A stretch of 64,000 bases of DNA from Desulfosediminicola flagellatus (GTDB taxonomy: Bacteria; Desulfobacterota; Desulfobulbia; Desulfobulbales; Desulfocapsaceae), in contig NZ_CP050698.1 in the NCBI RefSeq assembly GCF_005116655.2, positions 2,944,501-3,008,500 on the forward strand, in the 5' to 3' direction. Below are positions 46,942-57,371 of this stretch, piece by piece. Made by a program: the position numbers and the translations under genes. A model generated the notes under the pieces. The model saw nothing but the letters and a program-made list of their open reading frames with translations, was not told the DNA's origin and did not search any database. Each line of letters opens with the position of its first letter. Within the stretch, counting starts at the first letter, position 1.

Positions 46942-48387
46942 ATGGCGAATCTTGACCCACAGCTCAACTCTGCACCCTCGAAAATCAACCATATCCACAT
47001 TATGGGTATTTGCGGTACCGGAATGGCAGCGCTTGCAGGAATGTTGCAATCAAGTGGTTTTACCATCACCGGGAGTGATCAGAATGTTTATCCTCCCATG
47101 TCCGACTTCCTTGCAGATCTTGGTATTACTGTAAAAAGCGGGTACAGCAAAAACAATCTTGAACCACGGCCTGATCTCGTTATCGTTGGTAACGTTATCA
47201 CACGTAAAAACGAAGAGGCTATCCACCTTGCCGAGCTTGCTATTCCATATCTTTCTTTTCCGCAGGCGCTTTCCAGATTCTTTATTAATTCAAGAAAATC
47301 GCTGGTAATCACCGGGACTCACGGCAAAACGACCACATGCTCTATTCTCGCATCTGCCCTTTATCACGCTGAACTTGATCCGACCTTTATGATTGGCGGT
47401 ATTGTTCCGGAATTTGGCGGTAATTTTAGAATTGGAGACGGAGAATACTTCGTTGCTGAAGGCGATGAATATGACACCGCATTTTTTGACAAAAAATCAA
47501 AATTTTTACATTACCAGCCTCATATAGCTGTTATTACCTCTTTGGAATTTGATCATGCAGACATTTTTGAAGATCTCCAAAGCATCAAGAGAGCATTCAG
47601 AAAGTTCGTCAGGCTAATCCCTGAAGATGGATTACTGATTGCCAACTTTGATGATGAGAATGTACGTGACGTCATTTCTGAAGCTCGGTGCAATGTTCAG
47701 AGCTACGGTTTAAACAGTGCATACGACTGGTCTCTTGCTGACGTTAGACGCGGAGAAAGCAACCTCACATCCTTTACCGCTCTTCAGGGAGGTAATCACT
47801 ATTCTGATATTGCCATTCAGCTTCCAGGACAGCATAATTGTTTGAACAGCCTCGCTGTAACGGCAATACTGCATCATATAGGTGTACCTTCAGAAAAAAT
47901 ATCCTCAGGATTGAAAGCTTTTTCAGGTGTCAGAAGAAGACAGGAAATTCGAGGAATAGAAAAAGGTATAACTGTAATTGATGATTTCGCCCACCACCCA
48001 ACAGCAGTCCGGGAGACACTGTCCGCTTTACGTATGGCATACCCTGACAATCGTCTTGTTATTGTCTTTGAGCCACGAACAAACACATCCCGAAGGGCAA
48101 TTTTCCAGAAAGATTATGTCACCGCTTTTGATTGCAGCGATGTTCTCTGTATACGTGAACCTGTCCCTCTCACAAATGTTGCTGAAGACAACCAATTTTC
48201 TTCAGCACAACTCGCAAGAGACATAAATGAAACCAGAGAGCGCAAAGCAATGGCGTTCAATGATACTGATGCAATTCTGAGCTACCTCTCAACTCACCTG
48301 GAGTCAGGAGATATAGTTGCAATTCTATCTAACGGTGGATTTGACAACATCCACAACCGGCTCATTGAAATACTTCGAAACAGATAA
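46942..48387 (+). CDS. mpl: UDP-MurNAc:L-Ala-gamma-D-Glu-meso-Dap ligase
   Basis: This 481-residue Mur-ligase family enzyme has the MurC/Mpl-type N-terminus INHIHIMGICGTGMAALAGM. Its ATP-binding loop is GTHGKTTT (residues 125-132), and VIDDFAHHPTAVRET lies in the C-terminal domain. Early features (SGFTITGSDQNVYPPMSDFL) point to Mpl rather than MurC. Mpl joins the recycled tripeptide L-Ala-gamma-D-Glu-meso-Dap back to UDP-MurNAc. It is consistent with the AmpG-like transporter at 42047 and with amgK-murU at 60-62 kb. MurC remains a remote alternative. Confidence 0.9.
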   Translation: MANLDPQLNSAPSKINHIHIMGICGTGMAALAGMLQSSGFTITGSDQNVYPPMSDFLADLGITVKSGYSKNNLEPRPDLVIVGNVITRKNEEAIHLAELAIPYLSFPQALSRFFINSRKSLVITGTHGKTTTCSILASALYHAELDPTFMIGGIVPEFGGNFRIGDGEYFVAEGDEYDTAFFDKKSKFLHYQPHIAVITSLEFDHADIFEDLQSIKRAFRKFVRLIPEDGLLIANFDDENVRDVISEARCNVQSYGLNSAYDWSLADVRRGESNLTSFTALQGGNHYSDIAIQLPGQHNCLNSLAVTAILHHIGVPSEKISSGLKAFSGVRRRQEIRGIEKGITVIDDFAHHPTAVRETLSALRMAYPDNRLVIVFEPRTNTSRRAIFQKDYVTAFDCSDVLCIREPVPLTNVAEDNQFSSAQLARDINETRERKAMAFNDTDAILSYLSTHLESGDIVAILSNGGFDNIHNRLIEILRNR

Positions 48388-48420
48388 TACACACTGTCCT
48401 ACGATTGTAGCTTTAAAAAC

Positions 48421-48456
48421 AACAAAGGGGTTCTCCATACGGAGAACCCCTTTGTT
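48421..48456 (+). terminator. Terminator after mpl
   Basis: AACAAAGGGGTTCTCC and GGAGAACCCCTTTGTT form a perfect 16-bp stem with loop ATAC. It stands between convergent genes and probably serves both strands. Confidence 0.9.
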
Positions 48457-48481
48457 ATCTTTGCTGAGAACTATTATATCC

Positions 48482-48835
48482 CTACTGACTGACCAATTCG
48501 CCTAACGTTGTACGCAAATGGCCAACAAGGGCTGAATAATCAACTGATGCATCGCCTGCCTTACCTTTCTCTTCAAGATCTCTCGCTATTTCTGCACAAT
48601 CGTGAAGACCAAGATTTAGAAGCGCACCTTTCATGGTGTGTGCGTTTTTACCAATCACCATCGTATCGCCTTCAGACAGTGCATCTTCTATGTTCTCCAT
48701 GTGAGAGACTAGAGTTGAAATAAACTTTGGCAGCATCACGTCTACCTGGTCTCTGGGTAATTGGAATTTTTCGAGCAGGTAACGTCTCATCTGATCGATA
48801 CGTTCCTCTTTCGACATGATCGCATCGTTTTTCAT
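48482..48835 (-). CDS. Hpt-domain phosphotransfer protein
   Basis: The ATG at 48835 is preferred to a TTG six codons upstream; GGAG lies about 12 bases before it. The product has 117 residues, almost wholly one Hpt four-helix bundle. The phosphoacceptor is His66 in NAHTMKGALLNLGL, followed by the usual CAEIARDLEEKG helix. Free-standing Hpt proteins pass phosphate between receiver domains. The receiver protein encoded 34 bases upstream on the same strand is the obvious partner. No histidine kinase is present in the window. Confidence 0.88.
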   Translation of the reverse strand: MKNDAIMSKEERIDQMRRYLLEKFQLPRDQVDVMLPKFISTLVSHMENIEDALSEGDTMVIGKNAHTMKGALLNLGLHDCAEIARDLEEKGKAGDASVDYSALVGHLRTTLGELVSQ

Positions 48836-48869
48836 TATAAAACAGCACTCCAACTATGAGTTTTATGAG

Positions 48870-49268
48870 TTAATGGGGCAACAGAAATTCACGAACATGC
48901 GCTTCAAGTCGATCACGCAAAATCGGTTTGATCAAATACGCCTGACAACGACCAAGGTTGAAGGCATTCATAATGTTTCGTGCATCATCCAGAGCTGTAG
49001 TCATGAAGACAGTAGTTATCTTATCTCCGGCTACATTTCCCTCATGCTCCATTCTCCTGAGATGGCTCAAAACAGCATGCCCATCAAGTTCCGGCATCAT
49101 AATATCAAGACAAACGAGATCATACCTGTCGTTGTTTTCATGTGCTTTCGTAAGTATCTCCAGTGCTTCCTTGCCATCTGCAGCTGTATCACAGATAGCA
49201 TAAGGAGACAAAAATTCAGACAATAACGTTCGGCTGATAAACTCATCTTCAACAATCAAAACTTTCAT
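48870..49268 (-). CDS. Stand-alone response-regulator receiver domain (CheY-like)
   Basis: The ATG at 49268 follows GGTGAG and starts the domain at MKVLIVEDE; longer in-frame starts only add a leader without family likeness. The 132-residue product has the acidic pair Glu7/Asp8, phosphorylation site Asp55 (CLDIMMPELDG), the switch threonine in VFMTTALDD and the lysine of LIKPI. There is no output domain, so it acts by protein contact. It forms a two-gene unit with the Hpt protein. Confidence 0.9.
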   Translation of the reverse strand: MKVLIVEDEFISRTLLSEFLSPYAICDTAADGKEALEILTKAHENNDRYDLVCLDIMMPELDGHAVLSHLRRMEHEGNVAGDKITTVFMTTALDDARNIMNAFNLGRCQAYLIKPILRDRLEAHVREFLLPH

Positions 49269-49415
49269 TACACTCACCAATTTAATCCAATACACGCTAT
49301 AAAGACGATAGTTGCAATTCAATGCAAGACTGCGTATAGCTATACCAGCCATATTTACAGATTTAAACAAAAAGCTCACTGTTTTTGTTAATAACCTCTT
49401 TGGAGCAAATCGTTT

Positions 49416-50837
49416 TTGTTACTACACAGAGTTTCCAGATATATTCGTAAATACAATCTCCTCAATGCGGGCGATACTGTTATTGTTGGTAATTCAGGAG
49501 GGCCTGACTCCACAGCTCTGCTCCATCTACTCCATTCCGTCAATCTCGACCTCAAACTGATAGCCGTTTATGTAAATCATAATCTCAGACCTGAAGAAGT
49601 AATAGCTGAACAGCGCTTTATCGAGCAACTGGCCAAAAGCCTCAACGTGATAAACCGAACTATAAGCGTCGATGTCACCGGTTATCAGCGTGACCACAAA
49701 TGTTCACTCGAAGAAGCCGCCCGCAAACTCCGATACACTGCACTTGAAAAAGAACGTATAAACCATAATGCAGCAGCAATTGCTGTAGGTCACAACTCAG
49801 ATGATCAGGTTGAGGAGTTCCTTATCAGAATGATTCGAGGCTCAGGTCTAAAAGGATTAAGTGGGATTTCCCGAAAAAATGGAAAAATTGTTCGTCCATT
49901 ATTAGAGGAAACTAAAGCATCATTACTCAAGTACCTTCATGATGCAAACCTTGAATCCTGTCACGATTCCTCAAACGACGATGTCTCATTACTTCGTAAT
50001 CGGGTACGGCATCATCTGCTCCCTGAACTTGAGAATCATTTCAACCCTGCTATACGCACAACCTTATTGCAAACGACATCCATTCTTGCAGAAGATGAAG
50101 CCCTGCTGGATCACCTGGCTACAACATCCTATGAGAATCTGTGTGAAAACTCGCATAAGAGTAAAGAGAAAACACGAGAATCAGTAATCACCGTGAAGTT
50201 GCTCCCCTTCCAGAAAGAACATGAAGCAATTCAACGCAGAGTTTTGGAAAAACTGATCTGGGCAATGGAGGTCAAACCTTCATACAGAACGATTACTCAG
50301 TTACAATCATTGGTCGCAACCGGAACCAACAACTCCTTACTGCATCTCCCAGAAGGACTGAGAGCACATATCAGTAATGGTGTACTCTCTTTTTCGTTTC
50401 CTTCAGGACGCAAGTCTTTACGTGGAGACAAACCAATCGCAGAGATTCAGGAACTGGAAATTTCCGAAACAGGTACATTCACAGTTTCCGGAATATCCAA
50501 AAAAATCACTATTACAAAAGAGCAAACCTCTACACTGGACATACGGGATGACAAAAAACTCTTTCTCGACGCAGCCAAAGTATCGTTTCCACTACACCTG
50601 CGGGCAGCTAAAAAAGGGGAAAAAGTCCAGTTGCTTGGCAGCCCCGGCCGTAAAAAAATAGCCAGGATCCTGAGTGATCGGAAAGTCCCGACCAGCAACA
50701 GACCTCACCACCCGCTTTTGATTGCTGATGATGAGATACTCTGCATTCTCGGTATACAGATTGCCGACCAGTTTAAAGTTGGACCCGACGGCACTGAAAC
50801 ACTTGTAGTACTTTGGGAAGATCTGGAAGAGAGTTGA
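49416..50837 (+). CDS. tilS: tRNA(Ile)-lysidine synthase
   Basis: This encodes 473 residues from TTG 49416 with GGAG ten bases upstream. The PP-loop motif SGGPDS is at residues 27-32, followed by HNSDDQVEEFLIRMIRGSGLKGLSG-type signature segments and the C-terminal TilS domain (PFRAAKKGEKVQLLGS-like, here FPLHLRAAKKGEKVQL). TilS converts the wobble cytidine of the CAU anticodon in tRNA-Ile into lysidine, so that AUA is read as isoleucine. It is essential. It converges on selB. Confidence 0.94.
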   Translation: MLLHRVSRYIRKYNLLNAGDTVIVGNSGGPDSTALLHLLHSVNLDLKLIAVYVNHNLRPEEVIAEQRFIEQLAKSLNVINRTISVDVTGYQRDHKCSLEEAARKLRYTALEKERINHNAAAIAVGHNSDDQVEEFLIRMIRGSGLKGLSGISRKNGKIVRPLLEETKASLLKYLHDANLESCHDSSNDDVSLLRNRVRHHLLPELENHFNPAIRTTLLQTTSILAEDEALLDHLATTSYENLCENSHKSKEKTRESVITVKLLPFQKEHEAIQRRVLEKLIWAMEVKPSYRTITQLQSLVATGTNNSLLHLPEGLRAHISNGVLSFSFPSGRKSLRGDKPIAEIQELEISETGTFTVSGISKKITITKEQTSTLDIRDDKKLFLDAAKVSFPLHLRAAKKGEKVQLLGSPGRKKIARILSDRKVPTSNRPHHPLLIADDEILCILGIQIADQFKVGPDGTETLVVLWEDLEES

Positions 50838-50853
50838 TTACCGCAGTCTGTTT

Positions 50854-52785
50854 CTATACCTTTTTTCTCAGGATACGTTTATCGCCAACACGGATAGTCA
50901 ATTTAATCCGATCAATATATTCAAGTACAGGAATTGAAAATTTTCGAGTAAGACCTGTGAGATTTTTAAATCCCGGCGCATCAATCTCACCATCTCGTTT
51001 TAATACATCTATAACCTGATCGACAAGACCGTCTATAATAGCTTTTTCATAATAAAGGGTCTCACTGATTTTAACCAGGCGACCTTCCCGCAATAACAGG
51101 TCTATAACCTGCTTCACCATCTTCTCAGAGTACTCTGAGAATTTGTCCATGGTGTCACGCACTGTCGGCGTCGAGTATCCTTTACTCATGTACCAATCAA
51201 GAAGCTCTCTCTGCAACTCTTCTTCATCTGCCTTCAAGGCAACTTCATGGCCGGACAACCTGATCATTGACTCTTCCTGAACTATCTCTTCTTTTCTGAG
51301 CAGTTCATTAAGGCAATATGCAAAGACTTTTTGATCAATCTCCCTGCCGATTAACAATCGCAATTCCTCACGCACCAACCCTGTCTGCAAAGGATGGATT
51401 TTATGGTATGTTACCAGAGCTTCAAGAAGTTCTTTTTTGGTCTTTTCAGCTATCTGAACATCTACATATCGCTGTGTGGCAGAATCGACAACAACCATCT
51501 TCTTCGTAGAAAGTGGTTCCGTAAGCGCTTTTTTCAGATGCTTGCCAAAAAGTCCAAGCCGAATAGCAAGATCATCAAAGGTTAAGCCTTTTGCTCCGCT
51601 TTCTTTCAAAAACAGCAGACAGCGTTCTGTAAGATCACCTTCTATCAGGGTGTTAAAGGTCTCAACATTATACGCACGATCGGCATCAGTGAGACGCTTT
51701 CGCTTTCGTGGTGAGATATTACCAAGCACCCTGCCGCCACCAATGGTTGCCACAGGCGAATAACTTCTGATCACAAAATGATCATCCGGCCAAACCGCAA
51801 CTGGTTTTTCAAGCAGAAGCTGGACGCCAACCTCTTCCCCCGGCTCAAGCTCATCACGATCAATAAGTGAAATCCTGCCTATAATTTCCGCTGTACCTAA
51901 ATGAACACGTACCCGCTTGCGATGCTTTAGTGCTTTTGCATTGGAACCAAGATATAAAAACTGGCAATCCAGCATATAATTTGCCTGCAATGCACCAGGA
52001 GTGGCAAGTACCATTCCACGTTCAATCATGGAGGTATCAACCCCTTGCAGATTGATAGCTGTCCGATGACCAGCCTCGACGGTATCCACAGATTCGGAAT
52101 GCACTTGAATCCCACGAACCTTTCCTACATTCTGGGATGGATATAAACGCAGTTCTTCACCAATATTCGTCCTGCCCGAGATTGAAGTACCGGTAACAAC
52201 AGATCCAAAACCCTTCATGGCGAAGATACGATCAACAGGCAGGCGAAACGGGCCGAATGCTTCGTTGAATTGATGCTGACGAACGAAGTCATCCAACGTT
52301 TCAAGAACCTTGTCTATCCCGGTCCCTGTCGTTGAAGATACAGGCAATATTGGTGCTTCCTCCAGAAAAGATCCTTCGCAAAATTCCCGGATCTCATCCT
52401 GGACCATATCGATCCAGTCCTCTTCAACCATATCGATTTTGGTAAGGATGATCATGCCCTGCTTTACGCCAAGCAACCTGCAGATTTCAAAGTGTTCCAC
52501 CGTCTGAGGCATGATGCCTTCATCTGCGGCAATAATGAAAGCAACAAGATCCATTCCGGTAACACCGGCGACCATGTTCTTTACAAATTTTTCATGCCCG
52601 GGAACGTCCACAATACCAATCCGATGACCGCAGGGGAGATCCAAATGAGCAAAACCGAGTTCTATGGTTATTCCTCGCTTCTTCTCTTCCTTGAGTCGAT
52701 CCGTTTCTATTCCGGTAAGGGCTCGTATCAGGCTTGTTTTGCCATGATCAACATGACCGGCTGTACCAAGTACTATCTCACGCAT
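50854..52785 (-). CDS. selB: Selenocysteine-specific elongation factor
   Basis: This 643-residue translation GTPase has G1 GHVDHGKT (residues 10-17), G3 DVPGHE and G4 TKID. The EF-Tu-like domains are followed by winged-helix domains in the C-terminal 270 residues that bind the SECIS RNA hairpin. SelB brings Sec-tRNA(Sec) to UGA codons. The organism must therefore make selenoproteins such as formate dehydrogenases; none is visible in this window, and neither selA nor selC is adjacent. Domain order separates it from EF-Tu. Confidence 0.95.
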   Translation of the reverse strand: MREIVLGTAGHVDHGKTSLIRALTGIETDRLKEEKKRGITIELGFAHLDLPCGHRIGIVDVPGHEKFVKNMVAGVTGMDLVAFIIAADEGIMPQTVEHFEICRLLGVKQGMIILTKIDMVEEDWIDMVQDEIREFCEGSFLEEAPILPVSSTTGTGIDKVLETLDDFVRQHQFNEAFGPFRLPVDRIFAMKGFGSVVTGTSISGRTNIGEELRLYPSQNVGKVRGIQVHSESVDTVEAGHRTAINLQGVDTSMIERGMVLATPGALQANYMLDCQFLYLGSNAKALKHRKRVRVHLGTAEIIGRISLIDRDELEPGEEVGVQLLLEKPVAVWPDDHFVIRSYSPVATIGGGRVLGNISPRKRKRLTDADRAYNVETFNTLIEGDLTERCLLFLKESGAKGLTFDDLAIRLGLFGKHLKKALTEPLSTKKMVVVDSATQRYVDVQIAEKTKKELLEALVTYHKIHPLQTGLVREELRLLIGREIDQKVFAYCLNELLRKEEIVQEESMIRLSGHEVALKADEEELQRELLDWYMSKGYSTPTVRDTMDKFSEYSEKMVKQVIDLLLREGRLVKISETLYYEKAIIDGLVDQVIDVLKRDGEIDAPGFKNLTGLTRKFSIPVLEYIDRIKLTIRVGDKRILRKKV

Positions 52786-52812
52786 GGGTAATGATTTGGC
52801 AATGTTTAAGGT

Positions 52813-53442
52813 TTACAGGAATGGATTGCTACGCTTCTCTTCACCGATGGTCGAACGATTACCTCCGTAACCATGACCAGGCCAGACGACAGTATCTTCA
52901 GGTAATACCAGAAGCTTTTGCCGAATGGAGTCCAAAAGGTCGATCTGAGATCCGCCAGGAAAATCGGTACGGCCAAGACCACCTACAAATAACGTGTCAC
53001 CGGTTATAAGGTTTTTACCATTAAGCAGACACATACCACCGGGTGTATGTCCCGGGGTGTGAATAACCTGGAGTTCACAATTACCTATTGTAATGGTGTC
53101 ACCTTCCTCTACCACAACATCTGTAGGAGGAGATGCTTCCAGTCCAAGCATAGAGAAATAACTGGTGACTTCAGGCTTCTCGAAAAATTCGACGTCATCC
53201 TTATGCATCACAATCTGTGCGCCAGTTGCTTCTTTTAACGCACGATTTCCGCAAACATGATCCGGATGTCCGTGGGTTGCGATGATGTATTTAATATCAA
53301 CTCCCAGATCATTTACTGTTGCAATGATATGATCAACATCTCCACCGGGGTCAACTACTCCCGCCTGCTTAGTCTCCGGGCAACTTACGATGTAACAGCA
53401 TACGCCCATGGAACCAACCGTAATCTGGTGTACCTGTATCAC
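52813..53442 (-). CDS. Metallo-beta-lactamase-fold hydrolase (GloB-like)
   Basis: This encodes 209 residues. The metal-binding motif THGHPDH gives His57, His59, Asp61 and His62, followed by HTPGHTPGGM, FVGGLGRTDFPGG and VVWPGHG. It matches the short glyoxalase II-like/persulfide dioxygenase branch. The substrate is probably a glutathione-type or other thioester. It is 27 bases from selB on the same strand and may share its transcript. Confidence 0.88.
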   Translation of the reverse strand: MIQVHQITVGSMGVCCYIVSCPETKQAGVVDPGGDVDHIIATVNDLGVDIKYIIATHGHPDHVCGNRALKEATGAQIVMHKDDVEFFEKPEVTSYFSMLGLEASPPTDVVVEEGDTITIGNCELQVIHTPGHTPGGMCLLNGKNLITGDTLFVGGLGRTDFPGGSQIDLLDSIRQKLLVLPEDTVVWPGHGYGGNRSTIGEEKRSNPFL

Positions 53443-53482
53443 GTTGTCCTACCTCTTTAAGATTAATTGGTTATAAAGATGA

Positions 53483-53512
53483 CTGTCCTGCGGATATGGG
53501 AAAACAGGACAG
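53483..53512 (-). terminator. Weak hairpin after the Mrp/ApbC gene
   Basis: CTGTCCTG and CAGGACAG form an 8-bp stem around a 14-base loop just beyond the 3' end of the minus-strand gene at 53546. The tail TCATCTTTATAA on the minus strand is only partly T-rich. Confidence 0.35.
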
Positions 53513-53545
53513 CCAGTCAGTAATCAGTAAAAGCAGTCAGGCTTA

Positions 53546-54496
53546 TCAGGAACCACCACAACCACATCCACAGTGGGAATCTTTACCACCTGCCATACCT
53601 AAGGTAACAGGGGCAGAAACTGCAGGGAGTCTATTCTCGATTCCTGTCACAATCGCACTAAATGCCGTAATAGCTGGACTATCGCCGTCAGATGACAAAT
53701 ATGGTCTACCATCATCTCCAGCCATAACGACTTTCGGATCCATAGGAACCCGACCGAGGAAAGGTAGTTCAAACTCTCTTGCGATCTCTTCACCACCACC
53801 GGATTTGAATATATCCACAGTTTCACTGCAATGCGGACAAACAAATCCCGACATATTTTCAACAACTCCGGCAACCTCTACATTGAGGACGCGACAGAAA
53901 TTGAGCGATTTTCTCACATCGGCCAAGGCAACTTTTTGAGGAGTTGTAACAACAACAGCTTTAACATTAGGGATGGTCTGAGCAACAGAAAGCGGCTCAT
54001 CACCGGTTCCCGGAGGAGCATCGATCACGAGATAGTCTAGTTCACCCCAATCCATATCGGAAACAAACTGTCTAATAGCCTGTATTTTTAAAGGCCCGCG
54101 CCAGATGATAGCCTCATCCCTGTCCTTCATCATGTATTCAAGAGAAACAACCTTGAGATTCTCATTGTATTCAAGAGGTGGTACAAGAGCATCTTTTGAA
54201 GCAGGAGGCTGAAGGTTCCCTTTTAAATCGAGCATTCTTACAACATCAGGTCCATGAAGATCAACATCCATAAGCCCAACCTTGTAACCACGTTTTGCAA
54301 GGGCCAGGGCCAGGTTGACTGATACAGTCGATTTTCCTACTCCACCTTTACCACTCATTACCAGAATCTTATTTTTAATTTTTCCAAGTGATCTGGTTAT
54401 CGCATTTTCCTGCTGAGCCGCGGCGGCCTGCTGTGATTCCTGGGTACCGCACCCTCCGCTATTACTGGAACAGGAACTTCCACATGAATCTGACAT
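53546..54496 (-). CDS. mrp: Mrp/NBP35-type P-loop ATPase, Fe-S cluster carrier (ApbC-like)
   Basis: This encodes 316 residues. The deviant Walker A motif GKGGVGKST is at about 49-57. Next come DVDLHGPDVVRML, VIDAPPGTGDEP and a conserved Cys pair in FVCPHCSE that binds a bridging Fe-S cluster between two subunits. The N-terminus has a Cys-rich patch (SCGSSCSSNSGGCG) as in archaeal and Desulfobacterota forms, and the C-terminus ends in CGCGCGGS. It transfers Fe-S clusters to apo-proteins. It is monocistronic here. Confidence 0.92.
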   Translation of the reverse strand: MSDSCGSSCSSNSGGCGTQESQQAAAAQQENAITRSLGKIKNKILVMSGKGGVGKSTVSVNLALALAKRGYKVGLMDVDLHGPDVVRMLDLKGNLQPPASKDALVPPLEYNENLKVVSLEYMMKDRDEAIIWRGPLKIQAIRQFVSDMDWGELDYLVIDAPPGTGDEPLSVAQTIPNVKAVVVTTPQKVALADVRKSLNFCRVLNVEVAGVVENMSGFVCPHCSETVDIFKSGGGEEIAREFELPFLGRVPMDPKVVMAGDDGRPYLSSDGDSPAITAFSAIVTGIENRLPAVSAPVTLGMAGGKDSHCGCGCGGS

Positions 54497-54951
54497 GATA
54501 TTGCCTCCTGAAATTGTTGGCTGCTTTGTGATTATCTAACACACCTTCTAAAACCTGCTTCCTACGCGACATTGCAACACTACTTTCCGTAATATCACGT
54601 TATACCTCAGTAGTTTACACGAGTATTCACGCAGGATGGTTTGAAGAGATGCTTTATTAAAGAAGCCAATAGACGTAAATTTTTATATGTTACAGGGTCA
54701 TACATTGATTATATATAGGGCCCGATTAAACGGCACCTCTACAGTAATCCTGTTGTCTGGAAATGCAAATAAAATCCGCTACAGTAGGTTACATGAACCT
54801 TAGCTGTCATTTGGTTATCACACAGGTAACTACCATTCTGGTCACTTTTTGTTGCGTAATTCGGACTCACTCCGTATTATGAAAAGTTCCTTTGAACACA
54901 CAAATCGTTAGTTCTTCTCAAATCCATACTCACTCTCTAGCAGGAATACCT
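54497..54951. other. Divergent region between mrp and ftsY
   Basis: About 450 bases contain no convincing gene or RNA. They should hold promoters for both sides. A TTG at 54892 is in frame with ftsY but lacks family likeness, so the region is kept as non-coding. Confidence 0.45.
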
Positions 54952-56469
54952 ATGCTTGGTTGGTTTAAAAAGAAATTCTCGAAAAATAAAGAAGAGTCGC
55001 CCAAGGCTCCTGAAGATTTAAAAATCCCTGTGGCCCCTCGCGACTTCGGCCCTCCCAAAGAGGAAATTGAGCCTGAAATCGAAGCAAAACCGGAAAGCCA
55101 TGACCTTCCGGAAATTGTCACTGAGATGGAGGAAGAGGTCACTCCACCCGTAGAAGAAGTGATAGATACACCTGAACCTGTTGATGAGATTGAACAACCT
55201 CAAATAGATGAGCAGGTTGAACCTGAAAGTAAGCCAGAACCTTCACTTCAGGAAGAAGCAGTTGCTGAAGAAGCTGAACTCAAAGAAAAAGACGATGACA
55301 TTATTCGCCCGGAAGAACAGGGGCAGGATGAAGAGTTAGTCACCGAGCCGGCAGAAGAACTCCAGGCAACTGATAAAAAAATTGAAATTGAAATTAAAAA
55401 AGAAGTTCCCGCAACTGAGGAATCATCAAAGCCTGAGATAAAGATAGCAATCGACACTTCTCAAAAGATTCCAGTCGCACCTGTAATAACTCCGGTTACT
55501 CAGGAAGAAAAACGAAAACCTGCCGAGAAAGAAGGTTTTTTCTCGCGACTTACCGAAAAACTTGCTCAAACCCGTGAATCCTTCACCTATAAGCTTGACA
55601 CGCTCTTTCTTGGTAAAAAAGAGATCGATGCTGAACTACTCGATGATCTGGAAGAACTGCTTATAACTGCAGACCTAGGCGTTTCTACCACTCAGGAAAT
55701 TCTTGATCATGCAAGAAAGAAAGTAAAACGAGACTCACTCTCTGACCCCGCTGCGCTTAAAGAGGTCATTAAAGAAATAATTAAATCTTTTATAACAGAT
55801 TACCAGCAGGATGCAGAACTGGTTATGCCGGACAAAGGACCATTTGTAATCATGGTCGTCGGTGTTAACGGTGTTGGCAAAACTACAACAATCGGCAAAG
55901 TTGCTCATAAATTCGTCAACGCAGGCCAATCTGTTCTTTTAGTTGCAGCAGACACCTTCAGGGCAGCCGCAGTTTCACAACTGAAAATATGGGGCGAACG
56001 GAATAACGTTTCGGTAATATCACAGCATGAAGGTGCTGACCCATCTTCTGTAGTCTACGATGCATTAGCCCATGCAACAGCTAAAGATTATGATGTTGTT
56101 CTTGTTGACACCGCTGGAAGGCTCCATACCCAGTCTAATCTCATGGATGAGCTTAAAAAGATTAAGCGGGTCATGAAAAAGAAAATGCCGGGGGCACCTC
56201 ACGAGGTAATGCTTGTAGTAGATGCAACCACCGGGCAGAACGGTATTTCCCAGGCAAAACTTTTTGATGCTGCAGTTGACCTTACAGGCATCACCCTTAC
56301 TAAGCTCGATGGAACTGCCAAAGGCGGTATCGTAGCCAATATATGTAGAGAGTTGAAGACCCCTATCAGATTTATCGGCGTAGGAGAACAACTCGAAGAT
56401 TTACGAGACTTTGATCCAGATGAATTCATCGAAGCATTGTTTCAGGTAAAAGATTCAAGTGAGGCGTAA
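54952..56469 (+). CDS. ftsY: Signal recognition particle receptor FtsY
   Basis: ATG 54952 is chosen because AGGA lies nearby and the product starts MLGWFKKKFSKNK, a typical FtsY beginning. It encodes about 505 residues. Residues 15-200 form the very acidic A domain (many E-P repeats). The NG GTPase domain has G1 GVNGVGKTTT (about 304), then DTFRAAAVSQL, DTAGRLHTQ, TKLDGTAKGG and GVGEQLEDL. FtsY docks ribosome-SRP complexes at the inner membrane. The long acidic region is longer than in E. coli but normal for this phylum. Confidence 0.95.
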   Translation: MLGWFKKKFSKNKEESPKAPEDLKIPVAPRDFGPPKEEIEPEIEAKPESHDLPEIVTEMEEEVTPPVEEVIDTPEPVDEIEQPQIDEQVEPESKPEPSLQEEAVAEEAELKEKDDDIIRPEEQGQDEELVTEPAEELQATDKKIEIEIKKEVPATEESSKPEIKIAIDTSQKIPVAPVITPVTQEEKRKPAEKEGFFSRLTEKLAQTRESFTYKLDTLFLGKKEIDAELLDDLEELLITADLGVSTTQEILDHARKKVKRDSLSDPAALKEVIKEIIKSFITDYQQDAELVMPDKGPFVIMVVGVNGVGKTTTIGKVAHKFVNAGQSVLLVAADTFRAAAVSQLKIWGERNNVSVISQHEGADPSSVVYDALAHATAKDYDVVLVDTAGRLHTQSNLMDELKKIKRVMKKKMPGAPHEVMLVVDATTGQNGISQAKLFDAAVDLTGITLTKLDGTAKGGIVANICRELKTPIRFIGVGEQLEDLRDFDPDEFIEALFQVKDSSEA

Positions 56470-56481
56470 AGGAATCTCAAC

Positions 56482-57315
56482 ATGCAATACCAACGACGTG
56501 ATCAACCAGGATGCGGCGGATGCCTGCTCATTGTCATTCTGCTTGTATTTGTAACAGGTGGTGCTCCTGCACTCATAAACTTTTTAGGTACCCTGATTTT
56601 CACAGGAATGGCCGGAGTTTTAGTTCTTTTTGCCTTATTCTGGGGGTTTTCATTCTGGATACGAAAAAGAGTTGCAGCATATGAGCAATCACAATCTGAA
56701 AGCCATAATCGTTTTGTCTGGCTTCTCGTTCAGATTCTCATGCATATCGCCAGGATCGACGGCGAAGTTACCCGTGATGAAGTGCAGACCATCCAACGCT
56801 TCTTTCAGTACAATCTGCATTACTCCCAGACACAGATGTTATGGGTTAAAGAACTGATTAAAGATGCTACAAACTCAAATGTTTCTCTAGAATCACTGCT
56901 TCAGGAGTTCAAGGATACGTTTGCCTATGAGCCGCGACTTATTCTTCTTGAGCTTGTTTACCAGATTCTCTACACAAAAAGCGTGGTTCCTGAAAACGAA
57001 CTGAAAGTCGCACGCAATATCGCCAGCTACCTCGATATACCTGTATATGATCAACGCACCATTGAAGCGAAGTACAAATATGGGCGGCAACAGAGTTCAG
57101 CCAGAACTGCAGACAGGGCTTCACAGCACTATGCAGTATTAGGTCTTGAAACAGGCGCAACCAGTGATGAAGCCAAGAAAGCCTACAGGAAGCTCAGTAT
57201 GAAATACCACCCAGATAAAGTTCGACACCTGGGTGAAGAGTTTAGAAAAGTGGCAGAAGAAAAGATGAAAGAAATAAACGTTGCTTACGATTTCATTAAA
57301 AAAGACACCGTATAA
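56482..57315 (+). CDS. djlA: TerB-like and J-domain membrane protein (DjlA-like)
   Basis: This 277-residue protein is preceded by AAAGGA. A membrane hairpin lies at about residues 10-60. A TerB-like helical domain follows ([20 protein letters not shown]). The C-terminus is a J domain with the HPD motif in [15 protein letters not shown]. DjlA anchors a J domain in the inner membrane and recruits DnaK. Two membrane segments rather than one is a small departure from E. coli DjlA. It starts 12 bases after ftsY, so they likely form an operon. Confidence 0.85.
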   Translation: MQYQRRDQPGCGGCLLIVILLVFVTGGAPALINFLGTLIFTGMAGVLVLFALFWGFSFWIRKRVAAYEQSQSESHNRFVWLLVQILMHIARIDGEVTRDEVQTIQRFFQYNLHYSQTQMLWVKELIKDATNSNVSLESLLQEFKDTFAYEPRLILLELVYQILYTKSVVPENELKVARNIASYLDIPVYDQRTIEAKYKYGRQQSSARTADRASQHYAVLGLETGATSDEAKKAYRKLSMKYHPDKVRHLGEEFRKVAEEKMKEINVAYDFIKKDTV

Positions 57316-57371
57316 AAGCTGATTTTTATATAACCCATAGCTAATATAATACCCCACAAGGAGATACCACC

